This document shows positions 53,084 through 62,479 of a DNA stretch of 64,000 nucleotides, piece by piece; position 1 is the first letter of the stretch; each line of letters starts with the position of its first letter. This DNA comes from [Clostridium] innocuum (GTDB taxonomy: Bacteria > Bacillota_I > Bacilli_A > Erysipelotrichales > Erysipelotrichaceae). The DNA is taken from positions 4,654,907 through 4,718,906 of the forward strand of contig CP048838.1 of assembly GCA_012317185.1 (NCBI GenBank). The letters run 5' to 3'. The notes under the pieces are model-generated. The model saw only the letters and a program-made list of their open reading frames with translations, was not told where the DNA came from and did no database searches. Position numbers and translations under genes: made by a program.

Positions 53084-53531
53084 GGAAAGCAAAAATACGG
53101 AATTAAAAAAGCTGCTTTGTGAGCAGGAGAAGTACAGGGCAACAACTTGGGGAAATATCGTATCCACAACACCGAGGCTGTTATCATATGCTGTTGATGC
53201 AGATAAACGTCCGAATATCGGATTCCGTAATATATACTGCTATGTGGGTTTAACGAAAACGAGTCTTCATATTGTTACACTGCATTCTCTGGATGTGACA
53301 AGGGCTACCGGATATTTCCGTATTCCATTACAGGATATACAAGGAGCCACTGTGAGAAAGGGTGTATTGAAAAGCAGTGTTATTCTGAGCTTCGGAAACG
53401 AAAAATTCAAAATTTTATGGTTTAATGAAGCCACCGGTACCGATATGAAGAAGCAGAGGGCAGCTGTACGAAGAATCTGTGATTATTTCATTGATATTTC
53501 GAAACATGAAAACATCAGGGGTTCTGTATAG
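53064..53531 (+). CDS. Unknown protein, 155 residues (PH-like beta domain possible)
   Basis: A 155-residue protein starting at 53064 (GGAGGAAATTCAA before it), overlapping the end of the epimerase gene by 20 bases. Predominantly beta strands followed by a C-terminal helix (PLQDIQGATVRKGVLKSSV is the central segment), similar in pattern to bacterial pleckstrin-like domains. Not identified. It ends the regulator operon and directly abuts the hairpin repeat. Confidence 0.65.
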   Translation: MALTMNEESKNTELKKLLCEQEKYRATTWGNIVSTTPRLLSYAVDADKRPNIGFRNIYCYVGLTKTSLHIVTLHSLDVTRATGYFRIPLQDIQGATVRKGVLKSSVILSFGNEKFKILWFNEATGTDMKKQRAAVRRICDYFIDISKHENIRGSV

Positions 53532-53650
53532 GTTCTAACTCATATCGGAATACACAAAGAAATGAAAAAATTCCAATTGCAGGTAAATACAAGGTACAGA
53601 GAATTCAGCACGATTGTATAGATCAATAATTTGAATTCTCTTTTTTGTAA
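53531..53650 (-). repeat. Dispersed intergenic hairpin repeat, copy 3
   Basis: Inverted orientation relative to copies 1 and 2. GGTTCTAACTCAT (53531-53543), then GTGTATTCCGATATGAG on the minus strand; inner GAATTC arms at 53601-53606 and 53633-53638 with a loop containing GATCAATAAT. The GGTTCTAACTC end begins immediately after the stop of the preceding gene (53529-53531). Confidence 0.6.
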
Positions 53651-53880
53651 TCACCCCATCAATTCCACGATTCAGACTTTCTTTCCTCTTTGCTTTTTTT
53701 AGCTTTTTCTATAACCGAAAAAGAGCCTTTGCATACTGCTGTATTTATCTTCTCCTATGTGGTATCTTTCATCTATGAAAACTCTATAATATTTGTTATT
53801 TTCTAAGTCCTGCAAATTCGGTTTCAATTATAAAAAGGAAGGCATGCGCCATATGATGTTTTTAAAAAGGAACATATAAC
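53650..53880. other. AT-rich intergenic stretch
   Basis: About 230 bases between two convergent units, without a gene or structured element apart from the terminator at 53880-53922. Confidence 0.5.
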
Positions 53881-53922
53881 AAAAGGCTGCTCCATAAGTC
53901 TGTACTTATGAAACAGCTGTGT
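53880..53922 (-). terminator. Terminator of the hyd operon
   Basis: GGCTGCTCCATAAGT pairs with ACTTATGAAACAGC; on the minus strand the hairpin is followed by TTTTGTT. Confidence 0.75.
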
Positions 53923-53982
53923 TACTCTTTCATTGTAATGAATCAAGTAAATGAGTTGAGCATTCACTTTTTATTTTGCTTA

Positions 53983-55173
53983 TCAATATATAATATGCTC
54001 CAGTATCCCTTTCATATATGCGATAGCAATTCCGTAATTCGTCATCGGTATTCCTTCCTTTTTTGCCTGTTCCACTCTGAATTGAACATATTTTTTATTA
54101 AACATGCAGGCACCGCAATGAATGATGAAATCATAGTCCTGCAGTTCTTTCGGAAAGTCCGTACCGCTGACAATATTCACCTGCAAGCCGTCTCCATATT
54201 TTTTCTTCAGCATAGCAGGAATCTTAACCCTGCCGATATCCTCCGCAAGTGGGGCATGTGTACAGGCTTCGGCAATTAGAACTCTGCTGTTTACAGTCAG
54301 CTGATCAATAGCCTTTGCACTTTTTATGAAATATTGGATATCCCCTTTGTATTTTGCGAATAGTACGGAGAATGAGGTCAACAAACTTTCCTCCGGCTTT
54401 TTTTCATATACAAGAGGAAACACCTGTGAGTCTGTGATTATCAGCTTCGGCGGCTTTGACAAAGCTGAAAGAGCCGCATCTATCGTATCGCTTGTACAGC
54501 TTTGAATAATACATTTGTGATCCAGCAGATCGCGAATTGTCTGTACCTGCGGCAGGATCAATCTTCCCTTTGGAGCCTGTATATCCTGCGGCATAACAAG
54601 CAGAACAAGATCATTTTCCTGTACCAGATGTCCGGTGATCGTTTCTTCCGTAAAATCAGAGGGAAGCAGACGAATCAAAGCCTGACGAACATCATCCGTC
54701 ACCAGCTCCTTCACATTTGCAATAAGTACGTCACTACCTGTTTTCTTCTCAATCTGTGTAACCACATCCGCATATGCTTTCTCATCTTCAGCATCCTGAT
54801 TCCATATGCAAAGAACAGGAATCTGTTTTTCTTTTAACTTCTTATACCATGTCATTTCCCAGGAAATATCCATGTCACGGAATACCAGAATTGCCATATC
54901 TGTTTTCTGAGTGACTTCCACTGTTTTTTCAACACGCAGATTCCCCAGTTCCCCTTCATCATCAAAGCCTGCAGTGTCATAAAATACCACCGGTCCAAGA
55001 CCATGAAGCTCCATCGCTTTTACTACAGGATCCGTGGTTGTCCCCGCCACAGGAGAAACGGTAGAGACCTTCTGCTTCGTAATGGCATTTAACAGTGTGG
55101 ACTTCCCGCTGTTTCGTTTTCCAAATATGCCAATATGCAGACGTACTGCATTGGGTGTGTCCTGAAGACTCAT
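53983..55173 (-). CDS. hydF: [FeFe]-hydrogenase maturation GTPase HydF
   Basis: A 396-residue HydF. GTPase motifs: GKRNSGKS (P-loop, 18-25), GTTTDP (switch I), DTAGFDD (G3), NQDAEDE region (G4). The C-terminal cluster ligands are CTHAP and HCGACM. HydF is the scaffold on which the di-iron subcluster is assembled and delivered to the hydrogenase. The start at 55173 overlaps the HydG stop and is the family start; an in-frame upstream ATG at 55248 would give 421 residues. Confidence 0.92.
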   Translation of the reverse strand: MSLQDTPNAVRLHIGIFGKRNSGKSTLLNAITKQKVSTVSPVAGTTTDPVVKAMELHGLGPVVFYDTAGFDDEGELGNLRVEKTVEVTQKTDMAILVFRDMDISWEMTWYKKLKEKQIPVLCIWNQDAEDEKAYADVVTQIEKKTGSDVLIANVKELVTDDVRQALIRLLPSDFTEETITGHLVQENDLVLLVMPQDIQAPKGRLILPQVQTIRDLLDHKCIIQSCTSDTIDAALSALSKPPKLIITDSQVFPLVYEKKPEESLLTSFSVLFAKYKGDIQYFIKSAKAIDQLTVNSRVLIAEACTHAPLAEDIGRVKIPAMLKKKYGDGLQVNIVSGTDFPKELQDYDFIIHCGACMFNKKYVQFRVEQAKKEGIPMTNYGIAIAYMKGILEHIIY

Positions 55174-55174
55174 A

Positions 55175-56593
55175 TTAAAACCGGAAATCCCGTTTTCCAT
55201 TATCAATGGAATGCAGATAGGAGGCACAGGTTTCTCTTGCTTTCTCATTTGGAATATGTAACAGCTCCCGATCTATTATGGCACTGCCAAGCTTTTTTGT
55301 ATCCTCTTTTGCATAATCATCCAGATACTCCCGCAGTGTCAATAATGCGTTTGGATGACAGCAGTTCGCAATCTGTCCGGATTTTACCAGACTCATAAAG
55401 CGGTCCCCTGTTCTTCCTTCCCGATAGCATGCCGTACAGAAGCTCGGTATATAGCCCAGCTTCAACAACCAGTTAACCACCTCATCCAGGGTACGGTTAT
55501 CACTCACATCAAACTGCGCACTGTTTTCCTCTTCCTTTTCCGGTACTGCATAGCCGCCGACACTGGTGGAAGAAGCTCCGGATATCTGAGAAATACCGAG
55601 ATCAAGAACCTTTTCTCTTGTTTTCTGTGATTCTCTTGTAGAGATAATCATACCGGTATATGGTACAGCAATTCGCAATACAGCAACAATTTTTGTAAAT
55701 ATCTCATCACTGATGGCATTTGAAAATTCATTCGGATTTATATCGTCAGCAGGACAGATACGTGGAACACTGATTGTATGCGGACCAACGCCGTGAACCG
55801 CCTCCAGATGCTCAGCATGCATTAAAAGTCCTACAAAGTCATAACGATACATATTCAATCCAAACAATACCCCACAGCCGACATCATCAATACCGCCCTC
55901 CATGGCACGATCCATTGCCTCCGTGTGGTAGGCATAGTTTGATTTCGGTCCGTTCGGATGCAGCTGTTCATATGATTGTTTGTTGTAGGTTTCCTGAAAC
56001 AGGATATACGTACCGATTCCTGCTTCCTTCAGCTTTCGGTAATTATCCACAGTTGTTGCCGCGATATTTACATTCACTCGGCGAATAGCTCCATTCTTAT
56101 GCTTGATGCCGTAAATCGTTTTAATACTCTCAAGTACATATTCAATCGGTGAGTGAACAGGATCCTCTCCTGTTTCCAGAGCAAGTCGCTTGTGTCCCAT
56201 ATCCTGCAGGGCAATAACCTCCTGCCTTATTTCTTCCTGCGTCAGCTTTTTTCTTCGAATATGCTTGTTCTTATAATGATAGGGACAGTATACACAGCCG
56301 TTAACACAGTAGTTGGAAAGATACAGCGGAGCAAACATAACAATGCGATTGCCATACAGCTTCTGCTTGATCTGTTTTGCCAGCGTAAACATCTTTTCAT
56401 TTTCCTCAGGAAGATCACATTCCAATAACACCGCAGCCTCTCTGTGTGTAAGCCCCTTACAATCTGCGGCTCGCTCAATCAGGGAGCTGATCAATTCCTT
56501 ATTGTGTTTGTTTTCCTGTGCAAAGCGCAGTGTTTCTTTGATTTCCTCATCGTCAATAAATTCCGTTGCTTTCAGTGAATGTTTATTGTACAT
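55175..56593 (-). CDS. hydG: [FeFe]-hydrogenase H-cluster radical SAM maturase HydG
   Basis: A 472-residue HydG. It splits tyrosine to make CO and cyanide ligands. The radical-SAM cysteines are C96, C100, C103 (CVNGCVYC), and the C-terminal accessory cluster has CTAC ... NCC near 383-410 (SFCTACYREGRTG). It overlaps HydE's end by 22 bases. Confidence 0.94.
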   Translation of the reverse strand: MYNKHSLKATEFIDDEEIKETLRFAQENKHNKELISSLIERAADCKGLTHREAAVLLECDLPEENEKMFTLAKQIKQKLYGNRIVMFAPLYLSNYCVNGCVYCPYHYKNKHIRRKKLTQEEIRQEVIALQDMGHKRLALETGEDPVHSPIEYVLESIKTIYGIKHKNGAIRRVNVNIAATTVDNYRKLKEAGIGTYILFQETYNKQSYEQLHPNGPKSNYAYHTEAMDRAMEGGIDDVGCGVLFGLNMYRYDFVGLLMHAEHLEAVHGVGPHTISVPRICPADDINPNEFSNAISDEIFTKIVAVLRIAVPYTGMIISTRESQKTREKVLDLGISQISGASSTSVGGYAVPEKEEENSAQFDVSDNRTLDEVVNWLLKLGYIPSFCTACYREGRTGDRFMSLVKSGQIANCCHPNALLTLREYLDDYAKEDTKKLGSAIIDRELLHIPNEKARETCASYLHSIDNGKRDFRF

Positions 56594-57660
56594 ATACGTT
56601 TTTCCTCTAACTTTCTTATACTGTCGCCGCGATCTGTTACGAGTTCATATCCAATACGCTTCATACGATTGGAAAGACATACTCTGCATTCGGCTGCTTC
56701 ATCACCGGTACAGATTTTATCATCATACAGCATGTATTTCTTTCTCACAGCTACCGGACTGAGATTGGGCATCACAACGTTGGCACCTGCTAAAATCCCC
56801 TGTTCTCTTCCCTGTGGATCAATCGTACCCAGAGCTGTAGTCGCCGGAAGAAGTACATCCGGCAGGATCAGACGGATAATGGAAAGCAGTGTCAGTGTCA
56901 GCGTGAAGCTGCCGGCCGGTTCATTGTAAAACGGTGTATCATGATGCGGAAGAAAAGGCCCGATTCCCACCATTTCCGGCTGAAGCTCCTTCATGAAATG
57001 CAAATCCTCTACAATATGCCTCAGCGTCTGTGAGGGAGAGCCGACCATGATTCCGCAGCCGGTCTGAAAACCGATCGCCTTCAAATCTCTTAAGCACTGC
57101 TTGCGATGCTCACTGGTAAGCTCTTTTGGATGCAGACAACGATAATGCTGTGCATTGCTTGTTTCATGACGCAGCAGGTAACGATCTGCACCTGCATCAT
57201 AATAGCACTGATAGCTCTCCTTCTCTTTTTCTCCAAGTGATAATGTGATAGCACAATCCGGATACCGCCGTTTTATATCAGTTATGATTTCAATCAGAAG
57301 CTCATCCGTATAATATCCATCCTCCCCGGACTGCAGGACAAAGGTACGAAATCCAAGATTATAGCCTTCATCACAGCAGGTAAGGATATCCTCTTTTTTC
57401 AGACGGTATCTTTGCGCATGGGAATTGCTGCGGCGGATACCGCAGTAATAGCAGTCATTGCGACAGTAGTTGCTAAACTCTATCAATCCACGGGTATACA
57501 CCTTATTTCCATAGTATCTGTGCGCTGTTTTTCTTGCATACTCCGCAAGCAGATTTCTTATTTCATTCTCACCATGATGTATAAGTACCTCAAGAAATTC
57601 TTCATCTCTTAGCCAGCCTTCCATATACAGCTTTTCGATCAGAAAAGAAACATTATCCAT
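56572..57660 (-). CDS. hydE: [FeFe]-hydrogenase maturase HydE
   Basis: A 362-residue radical-SAM protein. Cluster cysteines: C66, C70, C73 (YCRNDCYYCG). It makes the dithiomethylamine-bridged part of the H-cluster. It overlaps the TM1266-like gene by 8 bases and is translationally linked to HydG. Confidence 0.93.
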   Translation of the reverse strand: MDNVSFLIEKLYMEGWLRDEEFLEVLIHHGENEIRNLLAEYARKTAHRYYGNKVYTRGLIEFSNYCRNDCYYCGIRRSNSHAQRYRLKKEDILTCCDEGYNLGFRTFVLQSGEDGYYTDELLIEIITDIKRRYPDCAITLSLGEKEKESYQCYYDAGADRYLLRHETSNAQHYRCLHPKELTSEHRKQCLRDLKAIGFQTGCGIMVGSPSQTLRHIVEDLHFMKELQPEMVGIGPFLPHHDTPFYNEPAGSFTLTLTLLSIIRLILPDVLLPATTALGTIDPQGREQGILAGANVVMPNLSPVAVRKKYMLYDDKICTGDEAAECRVCLSNRMKRIGYELVTDRGDSIRKLEEKRICTINIH

Positions 57661-57916
57661 CTATATTCTCCATCACATTGGAATACAGTGCCTTTGTACT
57701 GACACCCTCTAATTTCCCCAGTTTACCGGATAATGCAGAAATGACAGGCTGAGGTGCATCTATGATAATACTGATAACAGAAATCCCTCTTTTCTGATAC
57801 GGCACTCCCATACGACCAAGAATATATTGTGCATATTCATGAAGTATGGAATTGATTTTTTCAGCAGACTCCGTATTTTCGACAATGATACCGATAACAG
57901 CAACTCTAGTTTCCAT
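57653..57916 (-). CDS. TM1266-family hydrogenase-system regulator
   Basis: An 87-residue ferredoxin-like-fold protein of the family usually encoded with hydE/F/G. The start METRVAVIGIIVEN and GVPYQKRGISVISIII fit it, and the ribosome-binding site GGAGGAGGATGTT lies before 57916. Its role is thought to be regulatory, but is not experimentally defined. It leads the operon. Confidence 0.83.
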   Translation of the reverse strand: METRVAVIGIIVENTESAEKINSILHEYAQYILGRMGVPYQKRGISVISIIIDAPQPVISALSGKLGKLEGVSTKALYSNVMENIDG

Positions 57917-58080
57917 AACATCCTCCTCCATTAAAAAAATTCTTGTCCTATAAAAAAACAAGAATACAGTAAAAACTATTTGCATTCCCGTCTTTTTCCT
58001 CAGGCTGTTCCTTTAGAAGCAGATCGTCAGCGATCGATGTTTGATGTTTACGGTCAGTACCACTTTCCGCTCACTTCAAC
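57917..58080 (-). other. Structured leader with attenuator terminator before hydE-G-F
   Basis: The promoter (58087-58115) gives a leader of about 160 bases. It contains GATGTT...AACATC (a closing helix), GATCG CTGA CGATC hairpin, CTGCTTC...GAACAG hairpin, and near the end a terminator hairpin (57951-57990). The layout is that of an attenuated or riboswitch-regulated operon, but I do not recognise the aptamer. Confidence 0.5.
57951..57990 (-). terminator. Attenuator hairpin in the hyd leader
   Basis: Minus strand GAATGCAAATAG pairs with CTGTATTC and is followed by TTGTTTTTTTA. It lies between the promoter and the first gene, so read-through must be permitted for expression. Confidence 0.7.
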
Positions 58081-58086
58081 ATCTTG

Positions 58087-58115
58087 ATTATAACACCTTG
58101 TTTATTTGTTCACAA
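58087..58115 (-). promoter_or_regulatory. Sigma-A promoter of the hyd operon
   Basis: Minus strand TTGTGA (58115-58110), 17-base spacer, TATAAT (58092-58087). Confidence 0.75.
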
Positions 58116-58302
58116 GCAATATAGTACTATGTACTTAAAAAACTAAAATAATTCCAATACATAAAGAAAAGAAGAAGACATTGCTGCGTACTTCCTCTTC
58201 CTATTCTTACATTGGATGAAATGCGTCTGTTTTTCGTTCAATCAGAACTGCAAATTGTTTAGACTCCATGTTTTTATTATATTTCTCAGATTCACCTTAT
58301 CC

Positions 58303-60411
58303 CTATTTTTCAATTGCAATCAGGTAGGTCGCAAATGCATAGGAAAGATTACGAATCAGCGATAGATCATCTTCATTCCATTCATGAATTCTTCGATCAT
58401 TCATACCAAGTACACCTATCATTCTATGATCGTACAAAATCTGATGCTGCAGTGTTGCCTGAATTTGATATTGTTCATACGCATTTATATAACGGATATC
58501 ATTTACGTTAATCTGATTCTGATAGTAAAGGTGTCTGTCATCAAAAGCCTTTAGGTATGCTGGATCCGTCTGAATATGAACATGCTTGGATGCCTTATTC
58601 CTTTCCAGGTCATATATATAAACTCTGCCCATGGAATATGCTTCATTTTCAAAGCGAAGCAGAAATATATTTTTCACATTCATGGAACGGCAGATAAATT
58701 CCATCGTCTGTGCCAGCAGCTCATCCCGTTTATCGAATACATTCAGCATTTCAAATACCTTTGGTAGAATATCATTGACGGTGACCTCATGGCGGTCCTT
58801 GCGCTTTTCTTTTTTCTGCATGATCTGACTGAAATAGTCATTTTTATAGACAACAAACTGGTCACGCCCATTTGCCTTAGCTTCATAAAGAGCATGATCC
58901 GCTTTCATAAAGATATCTTCAAAATCCTTTTCTGTATCCACAATACAAATTCCCATACTGACAGTAAGCTGCTTCTGCAGCTTACTGATATTCAGATTGC
59001 GTATATTATCTATAATACGTAAAGCATTCTTTTCAATATCCTCAATACATGAGATATGATTCAGATACATACAAAATTCATCACCGCCGATTCTGCCGAC
59101 TAGATCTTCCTCTCTTAGATTATTCTGAAGATTAGCTGCGACCTTCATGATTACCTGATCACCCACAAGATGTCCACAGGTATCATTGATAATTTTGAAA
59201 TTATCAATATCCAGTATAAAGAAAGCACCCTTTTCGTCTGCTCTTTTACCACGAATCGCCTCCAGCACATGGTTGCGAAAGGCAGTTTTATTCAATACCT
59301 CGGTAAAGGGATCCAGTTTGTTGCTGCGAAGAAGCTCTTCATTTCGCTGCAGGATAATATGCTGTTCGTAGAGTGCGTTTTCCAAATCCATTTTATTCAT
59401 CATACTTTGCAGATTATTGCGTTTTTCCTGCTCTCTTGCCTTTCGATTGAGACGATAGGCTTCCAGCAGATGGAGAAATAGTTCCTCTTTGGAGCAAAAT
59501 TGCATTGCCAGCTCCACCTTGATATCTGCTAGTCTTGCGGAATTGATAGAGTTTGGATGATGAGATTCCATTTTTTCAAGATTGCGATATAGCAGATATG
59601 CCTGATCCTTTAATTTTAATGAAATGCAGATGTGAATACAATCCATATAGTTTCTCACTGTATTTTTATAATCAGATGTATGGGGAGCAGCCTCCAGAAA
59701 ATCATATAATCTTTGCTTTAATTTCGCTATATCCTTTCTGTGCCACAATTCGAATATGCTGATCATAATTCTATTCTCTGTCAGTACCACATGGTCATTG
59801 TCTTTGAAATAGCGTAAGAATGTTTCATACCAGGGAGCTGCCTCTGCTGCGCGGTTCATTTTCATATATACCATCAGAATATTCGTTAATATAATACCGT
59901 CATTCAGTGAAAATTCAAGATGCATTTTTCTTCGTTCCTGAAATGCCCGTATGAAGTATTCAATTCCTCTTTGTTCACAATCGATATCATGAAACAAAGT
60001 TCCCAGATTGTTAATAATCGCATAATGATATTCGAATTCCGGATGATCCATTGTGAGATAATAAGCCTTTAGAAGAAAATGCAGGGAGGTGAGAAAATCC
60101 CCCAGATCAGAATAAACGATTCCCTGTAGATTATGTATGTATGCAAGAATTTTCAGATATTCATTTTTTTCACAGTATTCCTCACTTTGAAAGCAGTGCT
60201 GAAGACATTCTTTGTAATTTCCTCTTGAAAATTCATAATATGCCTGAAAATACAATGCAGCTGCAATGTAGTAGGGATCCTGATGAAGCTGCGCAATTTC
60301 CAGTAATCGGGAAGCCTTTTGAAGAATCTCCTCCGGTCTCCCCTGTTTGCGCAGTATAAGAAGCTGTTCTTCAAGCTCTGTAGCTTCTTTTTTATAAACT
60401 TCCATGCTCAT
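58303..60411 (-). CDS. TPR-GGDEF-GAF-like diguanylate cyclase
   Basis: A 702-residue cytosolic protein without membrane segments. Residues about 1-330 are TPR-like helical repeats. Residues about 365-530 are a GGDEF domain with the active-site RIGGDEFCMYL intact, making cyclic di-GMP. The remaining part (about 545-702) looks GAF-like. The probable start is the third codon ATG at 60405 (AGAGG upstream). It is a single gene, controlling a c-di-GMP pathway of unknown target. Confidence 0.85.
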   Translation of the reverse strand: MSMEVYKKEATELEEQLLILRKQGRPEEILQKASRLLEIAQLHQDPYYIAAALYFQAYYEFSRGNYKECLQHCFQSEEYCEKNEYLKILAYIHNLQGIVYSDLGDFLTSLHFLLKAYYLTMDHPEFEYHYAIINNLGTLFHDIDCEQRGIEYFIRAFQERRKMHLEFSLNDGIILTNILMVYMKMNRAAEAAPWYETFLRYFKDNDHVVLTENRIMISIFELWHRKDIAKLKQRLYDFLEAAPHTSDYKNTVRNYMDCIHICISLKLKDQAYLLYRNLEKMESHHPNSINSARLADIKVELAMQFCSKEELFLHLLEAYRLNRKAREQEKRNNLQSMMNKMDLENALYEQHIILQRNEELLRSNKLDPFTEVLNKTAFRNHVLEAIRGKRADEKGAFFILDIDNFKIINDTCGHLVGDQVIMKVAANLQNNLREEDLVGRIGGDEFCMYLNHISCIEDIEKNALRIIDNIRNLNISKLQKQLTVSMGICIVDTEKDFEDIFMKADHALYEAKANGRDQFVVYKNDYFSQIMQKKEKRKDRHEVTVNDILPKVFEMLNVFDKRDELLAQTMEFICRSMNVKNIFLLRFENEAYSMGRVYIYDLERNKASKHVHIQTDPAYLKAFDDRHLYYQNQINVNDIRYINAYEQYQIQATLQHQILYDHRMIGVLGMNDRRIHEWNEDDLSLIRNLSYAFATYLIAIEK

Positions 60412-60462
60412 CCTCTTTTCTATAATTAAAAAAACTCACATTCGACAAATTTCGCATATGGA

Positions 60463-60492
60463 AAGGGAGCCATGCTGTCTTGCATGACTCCC
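60463..60492. terminator. Hairpin between jag and GGDEF gene
   Basis: GGGAGCCATGC pairs with GCATGACTCCC. The stronger T run is on the plus strand; on the minus strand (jag side) only a short T run follows. Confidence 0.6.
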
Positions 60493-60498
60493 TGTTTT

Positions 60499-61113
60499 TT
60501 ATGCATTATCTTCGCTGTAAACGATTTTCAGACGCCGCTGATTACCTTCACCTTCACTGACGGTAGCAATATGCTTCATATTGGCTAAATAGTTGTGAAT
60601 AGCCTTTCTTTCATCGGCCGGCATAGGATCCAGTGTTGCATCAGTTTTTGTCCTCTGTACGCTTTTCGCAACTCGAAGAGCCAATGAACAAACTTTCTGA
60701 TATTTCTCTTCCTTATATCCGTTGATATCAATCAGTACACCAATCCGGCGCTTAAACTCACTGGAAGAAGCAGATTTCAGAACAGTATTGACTGCCTGTA
60801 ATGTCTGTCCGTTCTTTCCAATCAGAATAGCGTTGTTCTCAGCGTCCAGATTAACACGGAAATATTCACCGTCATCCACCACATCAATGGACACTTCCAT
60901 ATGAATACCTTCGAAATAGGTCTGCAGATATGCTTTCATGAATTCACGAATATCATTTCTACAGTAAGCCGTTATGGTTGTTTTGCTGCCAAGACCCAGA
61001 AAGCCTGAGGTTTCTTCTGTAACATTATAAGTGAGCTCTTCTACGCTTACTCCCTTATCCTCGGCAGCCTGCTTCAATACATCTTCCAGATTTTTGCCAG
61101 TATACGATTTCAT
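60499..61113 (-). CDS. jag: RNA-binding protein Jag/KhpB (SpoIIIJ-associated)
   Basis: A 204-residue protein: N-terminal Jag domain (MKSYTGKNLEDVLKQAAEDK start), a KH domain with IGKNGQTLQAVN near 96-107 and an R3H domain near 145-204. It binds RNA with KhpA and affects cell shape or division. It follows yidC as usual. Confidence 0.93.
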   Translation of the reverse strand: MKSYTGKNLEDVLKQAAEDKGVSVEELTYNVTEETSGFLGLGSKTTITAYCRNDIREFMKAYLQTYFEGIHMEVSIDVVDDGEYFRVNLDAENNAILIGKNGQTLQAVNTVLKSASSSEFKRRIGVLIDINGYKEEKYQKVCSLALRVAKSVQRTKTDATLDPMPADERKAIHNYLANMKHIATVSEGEGNQRRLKIVYSEDNA

Positions 61114-61125
61114 CCTGTTATCCTC

Positions 61126-62121
61126 CTAATCTTTGATAAAGAATTTGTGGATTACAATATTTTGGATAACTCTTGCAAGAGAGTTTACCAGCCAGTAGAA
61201 GGACATACCCAGCGGCCAGTTGATTGCAAAGATGGCAATCATACCGGTACTCATGTACATCATCATGTTCATGGAGCCCATCATACCATTTCCGCCCTTT
61301 TTCTTAGGCTCTGCATATTTTTTCTCTTTGACATGCATCTTTTTCTTTCTGTGTTCCTGCAGCCACTGCGGCATTTTGAAGGACAACAGCTGGAAGGCTA
61401 CCATCAGAACAAAGATGACAACATACCAGTAATTACCTAAGTTAAACCCTTCGATCGGCGTCTTAGCCAGGTTGATTCCCTGGAAGGAACCGGTTACCAC
61501 GCTGTACGCGCGCATCGTCGCCTGATACATACCCAGAATTACCGGGAACTGTATAAACGTTACCAGCAGTGTTCCAAACGGATTGATTTTGTATTTGCTG
61601 TAGAGCGCCTGCATTTCCTGCGCCTGCTGCATCTTGGAGCGGTCATCGGTTTTGCCTGCATATTTCGCCTGAATCTTATTCATTTCCGGCTGAATGGACT
61701 GCATACGCTGTGATGCTACCTGTGATTTGATTGAGAACAGGAAGATCAGCAGCTGAATCAGGAAGGTCGCTGCAATGATACCGATACCTGCATCACTGAA
61801 ATCTGCTACAAAGTTAATCAGGAATGCAATCGGCCATACGATCAGCCCGTTGAACCATCCCTCGTCCATTGCATCCGAGAATGTTGTTTTTTCGATTGTA
61901 ATCAAATCATCTGCTTTATAATCCTTATACTTCTTTTGAAGTTCTTTGTCGTCTGGAATGTCAACATCTCCGCGTTTCACCTGAACGTCATTGTTCGTGT
62001 AAATGGAATTGACATATGTCTTACCATTCTGCCCACGCGGAACACTACATCCGGTCAGTGTCACGACCATCAGCATAACGACCAGAAGAAACTTCTTTTT
62101 GTTTCTAAAAAAATCTTTCAT
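61126..62121 (-). CDS. yidC: Membrane insertase YidC/SpoIIIJ
   Basis: A 331-residue YidC1-type insertase. It is a lipoprotein (signal and lipobox TLTGC, C25) with five membrane segments and the hydrophilic groove. It inserts membrane proteins and is needed for SpoIIIA/Q function in sporulation. Between rnpA and jag as in other Firmicutes. Confidence 0.93.
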   Translation of the reverse strand: MKDFFRNKKKFLLVVMLMVVTLTGCSVPRGQNGKTYVNSIYTNNDVQVKRGDVDIPDDKELQKKYKDYKADDLITIEKTTFSDAMDEGWFNGLIVWPIAFLINFVADFSDAGIGIIAATFLIQLLIFLFSIKSQVASQRMQSIQPEMNKIQAKYAGKTDDRSKMQQAQEMQALYSKYKINPFGTLLVTFIQFPVILGMYQATMRAYSVVTGSFQGINLAKTPIEGFNLGNYWYVVIFVLMVAFQLLSFKMPQWLQEHRKKKMHVKEKKYAEPKKKGGNGMMGSMNMMMYMSTGMIAIFAINWPLGMSFYWLVNSLARVIQNIVIHKFFIKD

Positions 62122-62152
62122 CTTTTTGTCTCCTCGCTAAGTTTGCCTACCT

Positions 62153-62479
62153 TTATATTTTAACTTTTTTAACCAATCTTTCCAAGAGTTTTTTGTTGTT
62201 TATATAATTTTCTTCATGATATTTTACGCGAACGAGTATAATCGTATCAAATTTCTCTTCAAAACTGTAAATATCCTGTACCATCATGCGTACCTGACGC
62301 TTGATTTTATTACGTACAACTGCTTTTCCCATTTTCTTACCAACGGAAATTCCTACTCTTGCATGATCTTCTTTTCGCGGCTTCACATAAATAGCAAAGG
62401 AAGGACAGGTGTAAAATTTTTTGTAATTCATAATCTCGGCGAATTCCTGGCTTTTTTTCACACGATATTCCTTTTTCAT
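62153..62479 (-). CDS. rnpA: Ribonuclease P protein component
   Basis: A 108-residue RnpA. The conserved basic signature RVGISVGKKMGKAVVRNKIKR lies near 60-80. The start is 62479 (AAAGGAAGAACTGC before it), not the 62542 start. The RNA part of RNase P was not found in this window. Confidence 0.93.
   Translation of the reverse strand: MKKEYRVKKSQEFAEIMNYKKFYTCPSFAIYVKPRKEDHARVGISVGKKMGKAVVRNKIKRQVRMMVQDIYSFEEKFDTIILVRVKYHEENYINNKKLLERLVKKVKI

Noticed and set aside
53908..54279. 123-residue open frame opposite to hydF
   Set aside because: It is the shadow of hydF and the terminator, with no start signal.
57950..58090. T-box riboswitch before the hyd genes (GTGGTACTGACCG resembles the T-box TGGTACCGCG core)
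   Set aside because: The canonical TGGTACCGCG element is not exact, the context AGGGTGG...CGTCCC is missing, and hydE-G-F is not an amino-acid or tRNA gene. Left as an unassigned leader.
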